Origin: Zoogloea sp.
GTDB lineage: Bacteria > Pseudomonadota > Gammaproteobacteria > Burkholderiales > Rhodocyclaceae
Direction of reading: 5' to 3'
Assembly (NCBI RefSeq): GCF_023150065.1
Contig: NZ_JAKLLN010000001.1
Coordinates: 62,001 to 126,000 of the forward strand
DNA: 64,000 nt
A program made the translations under genes and the position numbers. How positions within the stretch are numbered: the first letter of the stretch is position 1; each line of letters opens with the position of its first letter. Below, piece after piece: positions 35,470-44,230 of this stretch. The notes under the pieces are model-generated. The model saw only the letters and a list, made by a program, of their open reading frames with translations. It ran no database searches and was not told the origin of the DNA.

Positions 35470-36903
35470 ATGCCCCACCATCAGCAGTTTTATATTGGCG
35501 GCCAGTGGGCCGACCCGGCCGGTACCGCCCGGCTCGACGTGATCAATCCCGCCACCGAGGCCGTCGTCGGCAGCATTGCCCTGGGGGGGCCGGATGACGT
35601 GTCCCGCGCCGTGGCAGCGGCCCGGGCGGCCTTCCCGGCGTTTTCCGCCACAACCCGGGAGGCGCGCCTCGATCTGCTCCAGCGCATCTGCACGGCCTAC
35701 AAGGCGCGGTACGAGGACATGGCCCGGGCCATCTCGGCTGAGATGGGTGCGCCATTCAAGCACCTGGCCGGCAGCGCCCAGTCGGGCTCTGGCCTGGCTC
35801 ACTTCAAGGCGGCGGCGGCTGCCCTGGCGGATTTCTCCTTCGAACACAGTCGTGGCGCGACGCGCATCCTGCGTGAGCCCATCGGCGTGTGCGCGCTGAT
35901 CACTCCGTGGAACTGGCCGGCCAACCAGATGGCCTGCAAGGTGGCGCCAGCCCTGGCCGCCGGGTGCACCATGGTCCTCAAGCCCTCCGAGCTGGCACCC
36001 CTTTCGGCGATCATCCTGGCCGAGATCCTCCACGAGGCCGGTGTGCCGGCGGGGGTGTTCAACCTCGTCAACGGTGATGGTCCCGGCGTCGGTGCGCCCC
36101 TGTGCGCCCACCCGGACGTGGATATGGTGTCCTTCACCGGCTCCACCCGGGCCGGCAAGCTGGTCATGAAAAGCGCCGCCGATACCGTCAAAAAGGTGGC
36201 CCTGGAGCTGGGCGGCAAGTCCGCCAACATCCTGCTCGACGATGCGGACTTTCCCCGTGCGGTGAAGCAGGGCGTGCTCACCCTGATGACCAACAGTGGC
36301 CAGAACTGCAACGCGCCGTCCCGCATGCTGGTGCCCGAGGGGCGTCTTGCCGAGGTGGAGGAGATCGCCGCCGCTACGCTGACCCGGGTGGTGGTGGGAG
36401 ATCCGGCTTTGGACAGCACGACGATGGGGCCGCTGGCCAACCGGGCCCAGTTTGAACGGGTCCAGGCCTTGATCGCCGGCGGTGTCGCGGAAGGCGCAAA
36501 GCTGGTGGCCGGTGGCCCCGGACGACCGGAGGGGGTGGAACGGGGCTTCTTCACCCGGCCGACGGTCTTCAGCGGCGTAACGCCGGCGATGACCATCGCC
36601 CGGGAGGAGATCTTCGGTCCGGTGCTGTCCATCCTCACCTACAAGGACGAGGAGGACGCCATCTGCATCGCCAACGACACGGTGTATGGCCTGTCGGGCT
36701 ATGTGTCCTCGTCAGACCTGGGTCGGGCGCGTTCGGTGGCCCGGCGCCTGCGCACCGGCAACGTGCATCTCAACGGCGCACCCATCGATCTGGCGGGGCC
36801 GTTCGGGGGCTACAAGCAGTCTGGCCTGGGGCGGGAGTGGGGGGCGTTCGGCATCGAGGAGTTCCTCGAGGTGAAGGCGATCCTGGGCTACGGGGACGAT
36901 TGA
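35470..36903 (+). CDS. NAD(P)-dependent aldehyde dehydrogenase
   Basis: Protein of 477 residues of the ALDH superfamily. Catalytic Cys280 (NSGQNCNAPSRM) and general base Glu246 (ALELGGKSAN) are present, with the cofactor segment ITPWNWPANQMACKVAPALAAG and the FTGSTRAGK motif. The Pro-Trp-Asn-Trp-Pro pattern and NSGQNCNAPSR resemble the group related to 3-succinoylsemialdehyde and vanillin-type dehydrogenases, but the substrate is not assigned. GGAGAG ribosome-binding site. It ends in a terminator, and no operon partner is visible. Confidence 0.9.
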   Translation: MPHHQQFYIGGQWADPAGTARLDVINPATEAVVGSIALGGPDDVSRAVAAARAAFPAFSATTREARLDLLQRICTAYKARYEDMARAISAEMGAPFKHLAGSAQSGSGLAHFKAAAAALADFSFEHSRGATRILREPIGVCALITPWNWPANQMACKVAPALAAGCTMVLKPSELAPLSAIILAEILHEAGVPAGVFNLVNGDGPGVGAPLCAHPDVDMVSFTGSTRAGKLVMKSAADTVKKVALELGGKSANILLDDADFPRAVKQGVLTLMTNSGQNCNAPSRMLVPEGRLAEVEEIAAATLTRVVVGDPALDSTTMGPLANRAQFERVQALIAGGVAEGAKLVAGGPGRPEGVERGFFTRPTVFSGVTPAMTIAREEIFGPVLSILTYKDEEDAICIANDTVYGLSGYVSSSDLGRARSVARRLRTGNVHLNGAPIDLAGPFGGYKQSGLGREWGAFGIEEFLEVKAILGYGDD

Positions 36904-36939
36904 GGTCTGGCGTTCGCAGGCGCGAAGGCCGGAAACAGC

Positions 36940-36963
36940 AAAGCCCCTGATGTCAGGGGCTTT
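36940..36963. terminator. Intrinsic terminator between the aldehyde dehydrogenase and tRNA-Leu
   Basis: Perfect arms AAAGCCCCTGA / TCAGGGGCTTT with a two-base loop. The T/A flanks work in both directions, so it can end the aldehyde dehydrogenase transcript and the oppositely transcribed tRNA. Confidence 0.8.
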
Positions 36964-36996
36964 GTGCTGCGGCGTGTGGCCAGGTGAAACTGCTGA

Positions 36997-37081
36997 TGGT
37001 GCGGGGCAAGGGACTCGAACCCTCACGCCTTGCGGCGCTGGAACCTAAATCCAGTGCGTCTACCAATTCCGCCAACCCCGC
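36997..37081 (-). tRNA. tRNA-Leu(UAG)
   Basis: An 85-base class II tRNA on the minus strand. Acceptor GCGGGGT pairs with the 3' side and CCA is encoded. The anticodon stem CTGGA/TCCAG encloses the loop TTTAGGT, giving anticodon UAG, which reads leucine CUN codons. A short variable arm (CGCCGCAAGGCG) and the T-arm GGTTCGAGTCC are present. Confidence 0.96.
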
Positions 37082-37188
37082 ATCCAGCGGCGCGCATTGT
37101 AATGGCAGGCTGATCCGAGGGCCAGCCTTTTGTGCTGGCGCGGTGGCGGGGATTCGTTGCCGGGGCTGCGGTGGCCGTAAACGGCACC

Positions 37189-37232
37189 GCCCGGGCTGCA
37201 CACCGGGAGAAAGCTCCGTGCGCAGCCCGGGC
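37189..37232 (-). repeat. GC-rich inverted repeat downstream of rho
   Basis: Eleven-base perfect arms GCCCGGGCTGC (37189-37199) and complement (37222-37232) around a 22-base loop, 27 bases past the rho stop. No T-run follows on the minus strand, so it may protect the 3' end or help a factor-dependent stop rather than act as an intrinsic terminator. Confidence 0.5.
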
Positions 37233-37258
37233 GGGGGCGACAGCCATGGGTAGCGGGA

Positions 37259-38518
37259 TCAGCCGCGGCGCATGGCGTCGAAGAACTCACCGTTGTTCTT
37301 GGTCGCCTTGATCTTGTCGAGCAGGAACTCCATCGCATCGATGTCATCCATGCCGTACAGCAGCTTGCGCAGCACCCACACCTTTTGCAGCACGTCGGAC
37401 TTGAGCAGCAGCTCTTCGCGACGGGTGCCCGAGCGGTTGACGTTGATGGCGGGGTAGACCCGCTTCTCCGCCATGCGCCGGTCCAGGTGGATTTCCATGT
37501 TGCCGGTGCCCTTGAATTCTTCGTAGATCACATCATCCATGCGGCTGCCGGTGTCGATCAGGGCGGTGGCGATGATGGTCAGCGAGCCGCCTTCCTCGAT
37601 GTTGCGGGCGGCGCCGAAGAAGCGCTTCGGCTTTTGCAGGGCGTTGGCATCCACACCACCGGTGAGCACCTTGCCGGAGGCCGGCACCACGGTGTTGTAG
37701 GCGCGGGCCAGGCGGGTCAGGGAGTCGAGGAGGATCACCACGTCACGCTTGTGCTCGACCAGGCGCTTGGCCTTTTCGATGACCATTTCGGCCACCTGCA
37801 CGTGGCGGATGGCGGGCTCGTCGAAGGTGGAGGCGACGACCTCACCCTTCACGGAGCGTTGCATTTCCGTCACTTCTTCAGGGCGTTCGTCGATCAGCAG
37901 CACGATCACCACCACATCCGGGTGATTCGAGGTGATCGAGTGGGCGATGTGTTGCAGCATCACCGTCTTGCCGCTCTTCGGCGGGGCCACCAGCAGGCCG
38001 CGCTGGCCCTTGCCGATGGGGGAGATCATGTCCACCACCCGGGAGGTGATGTTCTCTTCGGCCCGGATATCCCGTTCCAGCTTGAGGCACTGGTTGGGGT
38101 GGAGCGGGGTGAGGTTTTCGAAGAGGATCTTGTGCTTGGAGGCCTCGGGCGGCTCGAAGTTGACCTTGTCGACCTTGACCAGGGCAAAGTAACGCTCGCC
38201 GTCCTTGGGGGTCCGGATCTCTCCCTCCACGGTATCGCCGGTATGCAGGTTGAACCTGCGGATCTGGCTGGGCGATACGTAGATGTCGTCGGTGCCTGCC
38301 AGGTAGGAGGTGTCGGGGGAGCGCAGGAAGCCGAAGCCGTCCGGCAGAACCTCCATCACGCCATCACCGTAAATCGGCTCGCCTTTCTTGGCGCGGTTCT
38401 TGAGCAACGCGAAGACCAGTTCCTGCTTGCGCAGGCGGTTGGCGCCTTCGATGTCGTTGGCAATGGCCATTTCGAGCAATTGGCCGACGTGGAGAGACTT
38501 GAGCTCCGAGAGGTGCAT
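37259..38518 (-). CDS. rho: Transcription termination factor Rho
   Basis: Full-length Rho (419 aa), the hexameric RNA-dependent ATPase that ends transcription at unstructured C-rich sites. Visible: the N-terminal helix bundle ([18 protein letters not shown]), the RNA-binding cold-shock-like domain with [23 protein letters not shown]-loop PPKSGKT with Lys184, Walker [11 protein letters not shown], and the Q/R loops near the C-terminus ([13 protein letters not shown]). Encoded 172 bases behind trxA on the same strand, a common betaproteobacterial arrangement. The leader contains a large inverted repeat; rho is autoregulated through its leader in E. coli. Confidence 0.98.
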   Translation of the reverse strand: MHLSELKSLHVGQLLEMAIANDIEGANRLRKQELVFALLKNRAKKGEPIYGDGVMEVLPDGFGFLRSPDTSYLAGTDDIYVSPSQIRRFNLHTGDTVEGEIRTPKDGERYFALVKVDKVNFEPPEASKHKILFENLTPLHPNQCLKLERDIRAEENITSRVVDMISPIGKGQRGLLVAPPKSGKTVMLQHIAHSITSNHPDVVVIVLLIDERPEEVTEMQRSVKGEVVASTFDEPAIRHVQVAEMVIEKAKRLVEHKRDVVILLDSLTRLARAYNTVVPASGKVLTGGVDANALQKPKRFFGAARNIEEGGSLTIIATALIDTGSRMDDVIYEEFKGTGNMEIHLDRRMAEKRVYPAINVNRSGTRREELLLKSDVLQKVWVLRKLLYGMDDIDAMEFLLDKIKATKNNGEFFDAMRRG

Positions 38519-38613
38519 GGCAGGCAGCGGTGGGAGAGAGATTGGGACGGGTGTGGGGGATATGGGAACAGCAGGACTACGGCAAGTACGGCAGCAGATG
38601 TGCTCGAACTGTG

Positions 38614-38659
38614 TAGCGGCGCCGGGCTTGCCGGGTGGTTCGCCCCGAGGGCGCCGCTA
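38614..38659 (-). repeat. Long inverted repeat in the trxA-rho gap (rho leader)
   Basis: Perfect ten-base arms TAGCGGCGCC (38614-38623) and GGCGCCGCTA (38650-38659) around 26 bases that can themselves pair in part. It lies 96-141 bases before the rho start on the transcribed strand and 32 bases after trxA. Without a T-run it is more likely a leader structure than a terminator. Confidence 0.45.
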
Positions 38660-38690
38660 AGTAACGACTACTTGAAGGAGAGTATGCCGA

Positions 38691-39017
38691 TTACAGGTGG
38701 CTGTCAATGAAGGCCGCGAGCTGCGACTTGGACAGTGCACCGACCTTGGTGGCCTCGATATTGCCGCCCTTGAACAGCATCAGGGTCGGAATGCCGCGGA
38801 TGCCGTACTTGGCAGGCGTTTCCTGGTTTTCATCGATGTTCAGCTTGGCAACCTTGAGCTTGCCGGCGTATTCCTTCGAAACTTCGTCGAGGATGGGGGC
38901 AATCATCTTGCACGGACCACACCACTCAGCCCAGTAATCTACCAGCACGGGGCTGGTGGACTGCAGAACCTCCGCTTCGAAGTTCGCATCGGTGACGTAA
39001 TGGATATGTTCGCTCAT
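38691..39017 (-). CDS. trxA: Thioredoxin 1
   Basis: Protein of 108 residues, the normal length for TrxA, with redox motif W32-C-G-P-C36 in [17 protein letters not shown] and the cis-proline loop GIPTLML. It is a cytoplasmic disulfide reductant, kept reduced by thioredoxin reductase. A TATAAA box on the minus strand (39038-39043) gives it its own promoter region with a palindrome upstream. It probably shares some transcripts with rho. Confidence 0.97.
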   Translation of the reverse strand: MSEHIHYVTDANFEAEVLQSTSPVLVDYWAEWCGPCKMIAPILDEVSKEYAGKLKVAKLNIDENQETPAKYGIRGIPTLMLFKGGNIEATKVGALSKSQLAAFIDSHL

Positions 39018-39355
39018 GATTCCTCGCTTCAGGGGATTTTATAGATGTCGCCGCGGGTGGGGAGCATGTTCCGGGTGGCCGGAACCCCGCAACTCGGGCA
39101 ACAAGACGATAGATGGCGGGATGCTAGCGAATAATCACGGGCAAGAAAAGCGCTTTTCTCGCCGGTGCCCTTGACATGTGGTAACGGTGGCACACTTGGA
39201 ACATTTCTGGACAGGGGCTGTCTCGCTTTTGGGGCGCGGCTGTCCTGCATCCTCTCGAGTCTGCCCAATGGGGTATATTGCGGCCCCTCTACACTTCACA
39301 TGTTTTGTCGTTGCCCGGGCGGGCGACGGCAATTCAAACAACAGGAGCGCGCCCG
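39018..39355. promoter_or_regulatory. Divergent trxA-fdxA intergenic region
   Basis: This 338-base gap holds no gene I can support. For trxA (minus strand) there is a TATAAA box at 39038-39043, and just upstream of it a perfect dyad GTTCCGG-GTGG-CCGGAAC (39068-39085). Near the middle is a 16-base perfect palindrome AGAAAAGCGCTTTTCT (39144-39159). For fdxA there is a TATATT box at 39274-39279 without a clear -35. A TTGACA hexamer at 39171-39176 has no matching -10. Confidence 0.5.
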
Positions 39356-39679
39356 ATGACTTACGTCGTTACTGAAAATTGCATCCGCTGCAAGTACACC
39401 GACTGCGTGGACGTGTGTCCGGTGGATTGCTTTCGCGAAGGCCCCAATTTCCTGGTGATCGACCCCGACGAGTGCATCGATTGCACCCTCTGCGTGGCGG
39501 AATGCCCGGCCGAGGCGATTTTTGCCGAGGACGACGTTCCGGCCGGGCAGCAGGCCTTCATTGCCCTGAACGCGGAGCTTGCTGCCAAATGGGTGCCGAT
39601 CGTCGAGCGCAAGGAGCCTCCGGCCGATGCCGACGACTGGCGCGGTGTGGCGGACAAACTCAAGCACCTCGAGCGCTGA
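39356..39679 (+). CDS. fdxA: 7Fe ferredoxin (FdxA type)
   Basis: Protein of 107 residues resembling Azotobacter ferredoxin I. Cysteine pattern: Cys9, Cys12, Cys17 and Cys21-Pro, then Cys25, and Cys40, Cys43, Cys46 and Cys50-Pro, enough for one 3Fe-4S and one 4Fe-4S cluster. The C-terminal extension is typical of this family. A low-potential cytoplasmic electron carrier. ATG at 39356 behind CAGGAG; the longer in-frame opening upstream lacks conserved sequence. Confidence 0.93.
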   Translation: MTYVVTENCIRCKYTDCVDVCPVDCFREGPNFLVIDPDECIDCTLCVAECPAEAIFAEDDVPAGQQAFIALNAELAAKWVPIVERKEPPADADDWRGVADKLKHLER

Positions 39680-39820
39680 TTCCGGGTTGCCGTCGGCTTC
39701 TGCCTGGCGTCCGGGGCAAGCCTCGCGCTTGAGCGTTGCAGCATCTGCACTTGTCGGTGTGCTGGTATTCGAGTCCGGAGCGCACGGGTCTATGGCGCTG
39801 GAGTAGGGGTATATCCTGAT

Positions 39821-39902
39821 TTTTCGAGGCTTTGCGCCCCTGCCTCCAATCGAATACCATCACGGGCAGTAATGATTCCGGCGGATACGCGCCTCGAAAA
39901 GG
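39821..39902 (+). promoter_or_regulatory. Possible leader structure pairing with the CBS-gene ribosome-binding site
   Basis: Ten-base perfect arms TTTTCGAGGC (39821-39830) and GCCTCGAAAA (39891-39900) lie 60 bases apart. The second arm ends at the A-run next to the GG of the ribosome-binding site (AAAAGGAAAA, 39897-39906). A further GCG/CGC pairing can extend the stem after a three-base bulge. The rest of the 39680-39910 gap shows no gene. Confidence 0.4.
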
Positions 39903-39910
39903 AAAACAAA

Positions 39911-40357
39911 ATGCTGGTCAGTGAAATTCTCGCAATCAAGGGCAAGGTGCTGTTTACGGTTGCCTCCAACAAGACGCTTGCCGAGGCGGTTGCGGTGATG
40001 ACGGAGCAGGATGTCGGGTCCCTGGTGGTTTTCGACAAGGGCCGCATGGCCGGTTTGTTGACCTTCCGCGAGGTGCTGGTGGCGACCCAGAAGGCGGGTG
40101 CTGAATGGCAGACCCTGTCTGTCGTCGACGCCATGTTGAAAGACCCCGTGGTGGCTGCGCCGAACATGGAGATGGACGAGCTGCGCCGCCAGATGGTCGA
40201 ACATCACCAGCGCTATCTTCCTGTAATGGAAGACACCATGCTGATGGGGGTCGTGTCCTTCCATGACGTGGCAAAGGCCGTGCTGGAGGAGCAGAGCTTC
40301 GAGAATCGCATGCTCAAGAATTACATCCGCAACTGGCCTGCCGAGGATCAGGCCTGA
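39911..40357 (+). CDS. Two-CBS-domain protein
   Basis: Protein of 148 residues made of a tandem CBS (Bateman) pair, residues about 1-60 and 70-130 (TLAEAVAVMTEQDVGSLVVF and MDELRRQMVEHHQRYLPVMED). Such modules bind adenosine nucleotides and act as energy sensors; stand-alone forms are common in betaproteobacteria and have no fixed partner. I chose the ATG at 39911, which has the AAGGA site and begins at the conserved domain, over an ATG 13 codons upstream. The leader may fold over the ribosome-binding site. Confidence 0.88.
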   Translation: MLVSEILAIKGKVLFTVASNKTLAEAVAVMTEQDVGSLVVFDKGRMAGLLTFREVLVATQKAGAEWQTLSVVDAMLKDPVVAAPNMEMDELRRQMVEHHQRYLPVMEDTMLMGVVSFHDVAKAVLEEQSFENRMLKNYIRNWPAEDQA

Positions 40358-40430
40358 TCAGCGTCGGTTTCAATGGTTTTACGGTAGCAAGCAGGGTGTT
40401 CCGCTAAGGGGGCGGATACCCTGACAAAAA

Positions 40431-40444
40431 GGCGTTCGAACGCC
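40431..40444. promoter_or_regulatory. Candidate operator upstream of fadD
   Basis: GGCGTTCGAACGCC is a perfect 14-base palindrome, 138 bases before the fadD start, in a 224-base gap with no other clear element. Fatty-acid genes are often controlled by TetR- or GntR-type repressors with such sites; the regulator here is unknown. Confidence 0.4.
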
Positions 40445-40581
40445 GGTCGAAAAGTACGTTGGAAGCCGTCACCGTCTCGGTGTCGGGCCGCCTGGGGAGG
40501 GCGGGTCTCCGGTCTGACTCCCGTCGTGCGCGACGGGGCAGGCTGGTGAGGCCTTGAACCAACTACAAAGGAGACAGAAGC

Positions 40582-42264
40582 ATGAAAAAAATATGGCTTG
40601 AAAGCTATCCCCCTGGTGTTCCGGCAGAAATCGACACGAACCAGTTTGCATCCCTGGGTGATCTGTTCGACAAGAGTGTCGCGAAGTATGCCGAACACAC
40701 GGCCTATATCAACATGGGCAAGTCGATCACGTATGCCGAGCTCGACCTTCTTTCACGTCAGTTCGCGGGCTATCTCCAGGGTGAGTTGAAGTTGGCCAAA
40801 GGTGCCCGGGTGGCACTGATGATGCCCAACTGCCTGCAATATCCGATCGCCATGTTTGCCGTGCTGCGGGCGGGATTCACCGTGGTCAATGTGAATCCGC
40901 TGTACACCGCCCGGGAACTGGAGCATCAGCTTCGCGATGCCGGCTGCGAGGCCATCGTGATCATGGAGAACTTCGCCCACACTCTCGACGAGGTGATCGC
41001 GCGTACTTCGGTGCGTCACGTGGTTGTCACCGGGTTGGGTGACATGCTGGGTTTTCCGAAATCCTTGCTGGTGAATCTGGTGGTGCGCCATGTGAAGAAA
41101 ATGGTGCCGGCCTGGAGCCTGCCTGGGCATGTGGGCTTTCGCGATGCCCTTGGCCGTGGTTCGGCCCACGGTCTGAAAGCCGTGAGCATGACCCACGACG
41201 ACCTCGCCTACCTCCAATACACCGGGGGCACCACGGGGGTGGCCAAGGGGGCGATGCTGACCCACGGCAACATCGTTGCCAACCTGCAGCAGGCCCATGC
41301 CTGGATCAGCCCTTGCGTGCGGGAAGGGGAGGAGGTGATCATCACGGCACTGCCGCTTTATCACATCTTCTCGCTCACCGCGAACTGCCTCACCTTCTTC
41401 AAGATCGGCGCCAGCAATGTGCTGATCACCAATCCCCGGGACATTCCGGCCTTTGTCGCTGAACTGGGCAAATATCCGTTTACCGTGATTACGGGCGTGA
41501 ACACCCTGTTCAATGCCCTGCTCAACAACCCTGAGTTCGAGAAGCTTGATTTTGGCACGCTCCGGGTTGCCCTCGGCGGCGGAATGGCGGTGCAGCAGGC
41601 CGTGGCAGATCGCTGGAAGAAAGTGACCGGCAAGCCCCTGGCAGAGGCTTACGGCCTCACCGAAACTTCCCCTGCCGTCTGTATCAATCCCCTTGACCTG
41701 CCCGAATTCAACCACTCCATCGGTCTGCCCATCTCTTCTACCGACATCAGTCTGCGTGACGATGACGGATACGAGGTTTCCATGGGCATCCCCGGGGAGC
41801 TGTGTGTGAAGGGGCCCCAGGTCATGAAAGGCTATTACAACCGGCCCGAGGATACCGCGCGCGCTTTCACGCATGACGGCTACCTGCGCACCGGGGATGT
41901 GGCGACCATCGATGATGATGGCTTCGTGCGTATCGTCGATCGCAAGAAGGACATGATCCTGGTGTCGGGCTTCAACGTTTATCCGAATGAGGTGGAGGAC
42001 GTGGTGGCAACCCACCCCGGTGTGATGGAGGTGGCGGCGCTAGGCGTGCCTGACGAGCATTCCGGTGAGGCGGTGAAGATCTTCGTTGTCCGCAAGGATC
42101 CTGCGCTGACGGCAGAGGCACTCATTGCGCATTGCCGGGCAGGTCTGACCGGTTACAAGGTGCCGCGCTTCGTCGAGTTTCGGGAAGAGTTGCCGAAGAG
42201 CAACGTGGGCAAGATCCTGCGTCGCGTACTGCGTGACACGCAGCACGCTGCGGAGCACGCATGA
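40582..42264 (+). CDS. fadD: Long-chain fatty acid-CoA ligase
   Basis: Protein of 560 residues of the ANL superfamily, the length of FadD. Nucleotide motif [18 protein letters not shown] (about 214-231), the AMP-binding A5 motif [10 protein letters not shown], the hinge region [26 protein letters not shown] and the C-terminal catalytic lysine region [11 protein letters not shown] are all present. It activates fatty acids with ATP and CoA at the inner membrane for beta-oxidation or phospholipid synthesis. It stands alone between the CBS gene and the ilv leader. Start ATG with an AAAGGAGA site. Confidence 0.95.
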   Translation: MKKIWLESYPPGVPAEIDTNQFASLGDLFDKSVAKYAEHTAYINMGKSITYAELDLLSRQFAGYLQGELKLAKGARVALMMPNCLQYPIAMFAVLRAGFTVVNVNPLYTARELEHQLRDAGCEAIVIMENFAHTLDEVIARTSVRHVVVTGLGDMLGFPKSLLVNLVVRHVKKMVPAWSLPGHVGFRDALGRGSAHGLKAVSMTHDDLAYLQYTGGTTGVAKGAMLTHGNIVANLQQAHAWISPCVREGEEVIITALPLYHIFSLTANCLTFFKIGASNVLITNPRDIPAFVAELGKYPFTVITGVNTLFNALLNNPEFEKLDFGTLRVALGGGMAVQQAVADRWKKVTGKPLAEAYGLTETSPAVCINPLDLPEFNHSIGLPISSTDISLRDDDGYEVSMGIPGELCVKGPQVMKGYYNRPEDTARAFTHDGYLRTGDVATIDDDGFVRIVDRKKDMILVSGFNVYPNEVEDVVATHPGVMEVAALGVPDEHSGEAVKIFVVRKDPALTAEALIAHCRAGLTGYKVPRFVEFREELPKSNVGKILRRVLRDTQHAAEHA

Positions 42265-42285
42265 GCCATGTCGGAAAAATAGCGC

Positions 42286-42314
42286 TTGTGTTTTCGGCCT
42301 GTTGTGCGAATAAT
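42286..42314 (+). promoter_or_regulatory. Candidate promoter of the ilvBN leader
   Basis: TTGTGT (42286-42291) and AATAAT (42309-42314) are 17 bases apart. Transcription would start near 42321, about 20 bases before the leader peptide start, which suits an attenuated operon. Confidence 0.5.
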
Positions 42315-42340
42315 TCAAGGCTAGTCTTGTAGATGACCTC

Positions 42341-42421
42341 ATGACCCTTTTCGCATTCGCCCTGCCTGTCGACGTCGTTGCTGTAGTACGCGTAGTAAGC
42401 GTAGGTGAGCGCGCGTCGTAA
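42341..42421 (+). CDS. Valine-rich leader peptide of the ilvBN attenuator
   Basis: An open frame of 26 residues starting ATG ACC CTT and ending TAA at 42419-42421. Eight residues are valine, clustered as V10, V12, V13, V15, V16, V18, V19 and V21; two are leucine and none isoleucine. It is followed 31 bases later by a strong terminator and then the acetolactate synthase genes. This is the layout of the E. coli ivbL/ilvB leader: when charged tRNA-Val is scarce the ribosome stalls on the valine codons and the terminator does not form. There is no classical ribosome-binding site directly before the ATG. Confidence 0.75.
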   Translation: MTLFAFALPVDVVAVVRVVSVGERAS

Positions 42422-42452
42422 GGGTCCCCAGGTAGTCGATAAAGAATTTCAG

Positions 42453-42492
42453 ACCCCCGCCGGCGCGCAACCGGCGGGGGTTTTGTCTTTTT
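42453..42492 (+). terminator. Attenuator (intrinsic terminator) of ilvBN
   Basis: Eleven-base perfect arms ACCCCCGCCGG (42453-42463) and complement (42471-42481) with a seven-base loop, then TTTTGTCTTTTT. It lies between the leader peptide and ilvB. The upstream GGGTCCCC (42422-42430) could pair with the G-rich 3' arm as part of an alternative structure. Confidence 0.85.
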
Positions 42493-42546
42493 GTTGCACC
42501 CCAGGCCCGGAAAGCGTTTCGGCTTCCAAGCCCCAAGGAGAAATCG

Positions 42547-44211
42547 ATGATGCAAATGACTGGAGCAGACCTGATCGTGAAGCTGCTCGAGCGGCAGGGA
42601 ATCAGCACCATTGCCGGTGTGCCCGGCGGTGCAGCCCTGCCGATGTACGACGCCCTGTCCAAGAGCGAGCAGATCCACCACGTTCTGTGCCGCCATGAGC
42701 AAGGTGCGGGCTTCATTGCCCAGGGTATGGCGCGTGTCTCGGGTCGCCCCGAGGTGTGCCTGGCGTCCAGCGGTCCGGGTGCCACCAACCTGATCACGGC
42801 CATCGCCGATGCCAAGCTCGATTCGATCCCGATGATCGCGCTGACCGGCCAGGTGCCCCTGTCGATGATCGGCACCGACGCCTTCCAGGAAGTCGACACC
42901 TACGGCCTGACCATCCCCATCACCAAGCATAATTTCCTGGTCCGCTCGGCCAAGGAACTGCTGACCGCCGTTCCCGCCGCCTTCCGCATTGCCATGTCCG
43001 ATCGCCCGGGTCCGGTGCTGATCGACGTGCCGAAGGATGTGCAGAACCAGATGGTGAGCTTCGAGGAATACCCCAATGTGGTGGTTCCCGATGCCGCGCC
43101 CACCTTCGACATCGCCGCGATTGAAGAAGCCGCGAAGATGATCGAGTCTGCCGAGCGCCCCGTGCTTTACCTGGGTGGTGGTGTGATCCATTCGGGTGCC
43201 GCCCATATGGCCGTGACCCTGGCCGAGCAGGCCTCCCTGCCGACCACCATGACCCTGATGGCCCTCGGCGCCATGCCCATGGACCATCCCCTGTCCCTGG
43301 GCATGCTGGGCATGCACGGCGCCCGTTACACCAACTACGTGCTGGAAGAGGCCGACCTGCTGATCTGTGTCGGCGCCCGTTTCGACGACCGTGCCATCGG
43401 CAAGACCGCCGAGTTCTGTCCGAACGCCAAGATCATCCACATCGACATCGACCGCTCCGAGCTGCACAAGGTCAAGAACGCCCATGTGGCCATCGCTGGC
43501 GATGTGGGGCAGGTTCTGTCCGAGCTGCTGCCGCGCGTCAAGCCGCAACTGCGCAAGCGCTGGCTGTCCCACGTGGAGAGCCTCAAGGGCCGCTTCCCGC
43601 TGGCCATGCCGGGCATCGACAACCCGCGTTCGCCCTACGGCCTGATCCATGCCGTGGCCAACTGTCTGGACGACAACGCCATCATCACCAGCGACGTCGG
43701 CCAGCACCAGATGTGGGTGGCCCAGGCCTACCCCTTCCGCCGTTCGCGCCAGTGGCTCAACTCCGGTGGCCTGGGCACCATGGGCTTCGGCTTCCCGGCA
43801 GCGATCGGTGCTGCGCTGGCCGCGCCGGATCGCACGGTGGTGTGCTTCTCCGGTGACGGCAGCCTGAAGATGAACATCCAGGAGATGGCCACCGCCGCCC
43901 AGGAAAACGTCAACGTGAAGATCGTGCTGTTCAACAACCAGTCCCTCGGCCTGGTGCACCAGCAGCAGAACCTCTTCTACGGCAAGCGCATCATGGCGTC
44001 GCGCTATGAGCGTCCCACCGACTTCCTCAAGATCGCCGACGGCTTCGGCATGCGTGCGGTCGATCTGGATCCGGCACCGAACCCCCGCGCCACCCTTGCG
44101 GAGGCGCTCAACACCCCGGGCCCCTGCCTGATCCACGCCACGATCGACCCGAACGAATTCGTTTACCCGATGGTGCCGCCGGGCGCCGCCAACTCCGAGA
44201 TGATCGGCTGA
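42547..44211 (+). CDS. ilvB: Acetolactate synthase, large catalytic subunit
   Basis: Protein of 554 residues, ThDP- and FAD-dependent enzyme joining two pyruvates (or pyruvate and 2-ketobutyrate), the first common step of valine, leucine and isoleucine synthesis. Visible: catalytic Glu region CRHEQGAGFIAQGMARVSG, FAD region, and the ThDP/Mg motif GDGSLKMNIQEMATAAQENVNVKIVLFNNQSLG in its usual C-terminal place. AAGGAG ribosome-binding site. The valine-rich leader and the short regulatory subunit that follows favour an ilvBN-like rather than ilvIH-like naming, but the catalytic subunit alone does not decide it. Confidence 0.93.
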   Translation: MMQMTGADLIVKLLERQGISTIAGVPGGAALPMYDALSKSEQIHHVLCRHEQGAGFIAQGMARVSGRPEVCLASSGPGATNLITAIADAKLDSIPMIALTGQVPLSMIGTDAFQEVDTYGLTIPITKHNFLVRSAKELLTAVPAAFRIAMSDRPGPVLIDVPKDVQNQMVSFEEYPNVVVPDAAPTFDIAAIEEAAKMIESAERPVLYLGGGVIHSGAAHMAVTLAEQASLPTTMTLMALGAMPMDHPLSLGMLGMHGARYTNYVLEEADLLICVGARFDDRAIGKTAEFCPNAKIIHIDIDRSELHKVKNAHVAIAGDVGQVLSELLPRVKPQLRKRWLSHVESLKGRFPLAMPGIDNPRSPYGLIHAVANCLDDNAIITSDVGQHQMWVAQAYPFRRSRQWLNSGGLGTMGFGFPAAIGAALAAPDRTVVCFSGDGSLKMNIQEMATAAQENVNVKIVLFNNQSLGLVHQQQNLFYGKRIMASRYERPTDFLKIADGFGMRAVDLDPAPNPRATLAEALNTPGPCLIHATIDPNEFVYPMVPPGAANSEMIG

Positions 44212-44230
44212 GCCCCGAGGAGAGAATACG

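Noticed and set aside
39171-39176. TTGACA as a -35 element for fdxA.
   Set aside because: No -10-like hexamer at 15-19 bases downstream, and it is too far from the TATATT box near 39274.
39278-39355. N-terminal extension of FdxA by 26 codons.
   Set aside because: The added residues are not ferredoxin-like and cover the leader; a CAGGAG site precedes the ATG at 39356.
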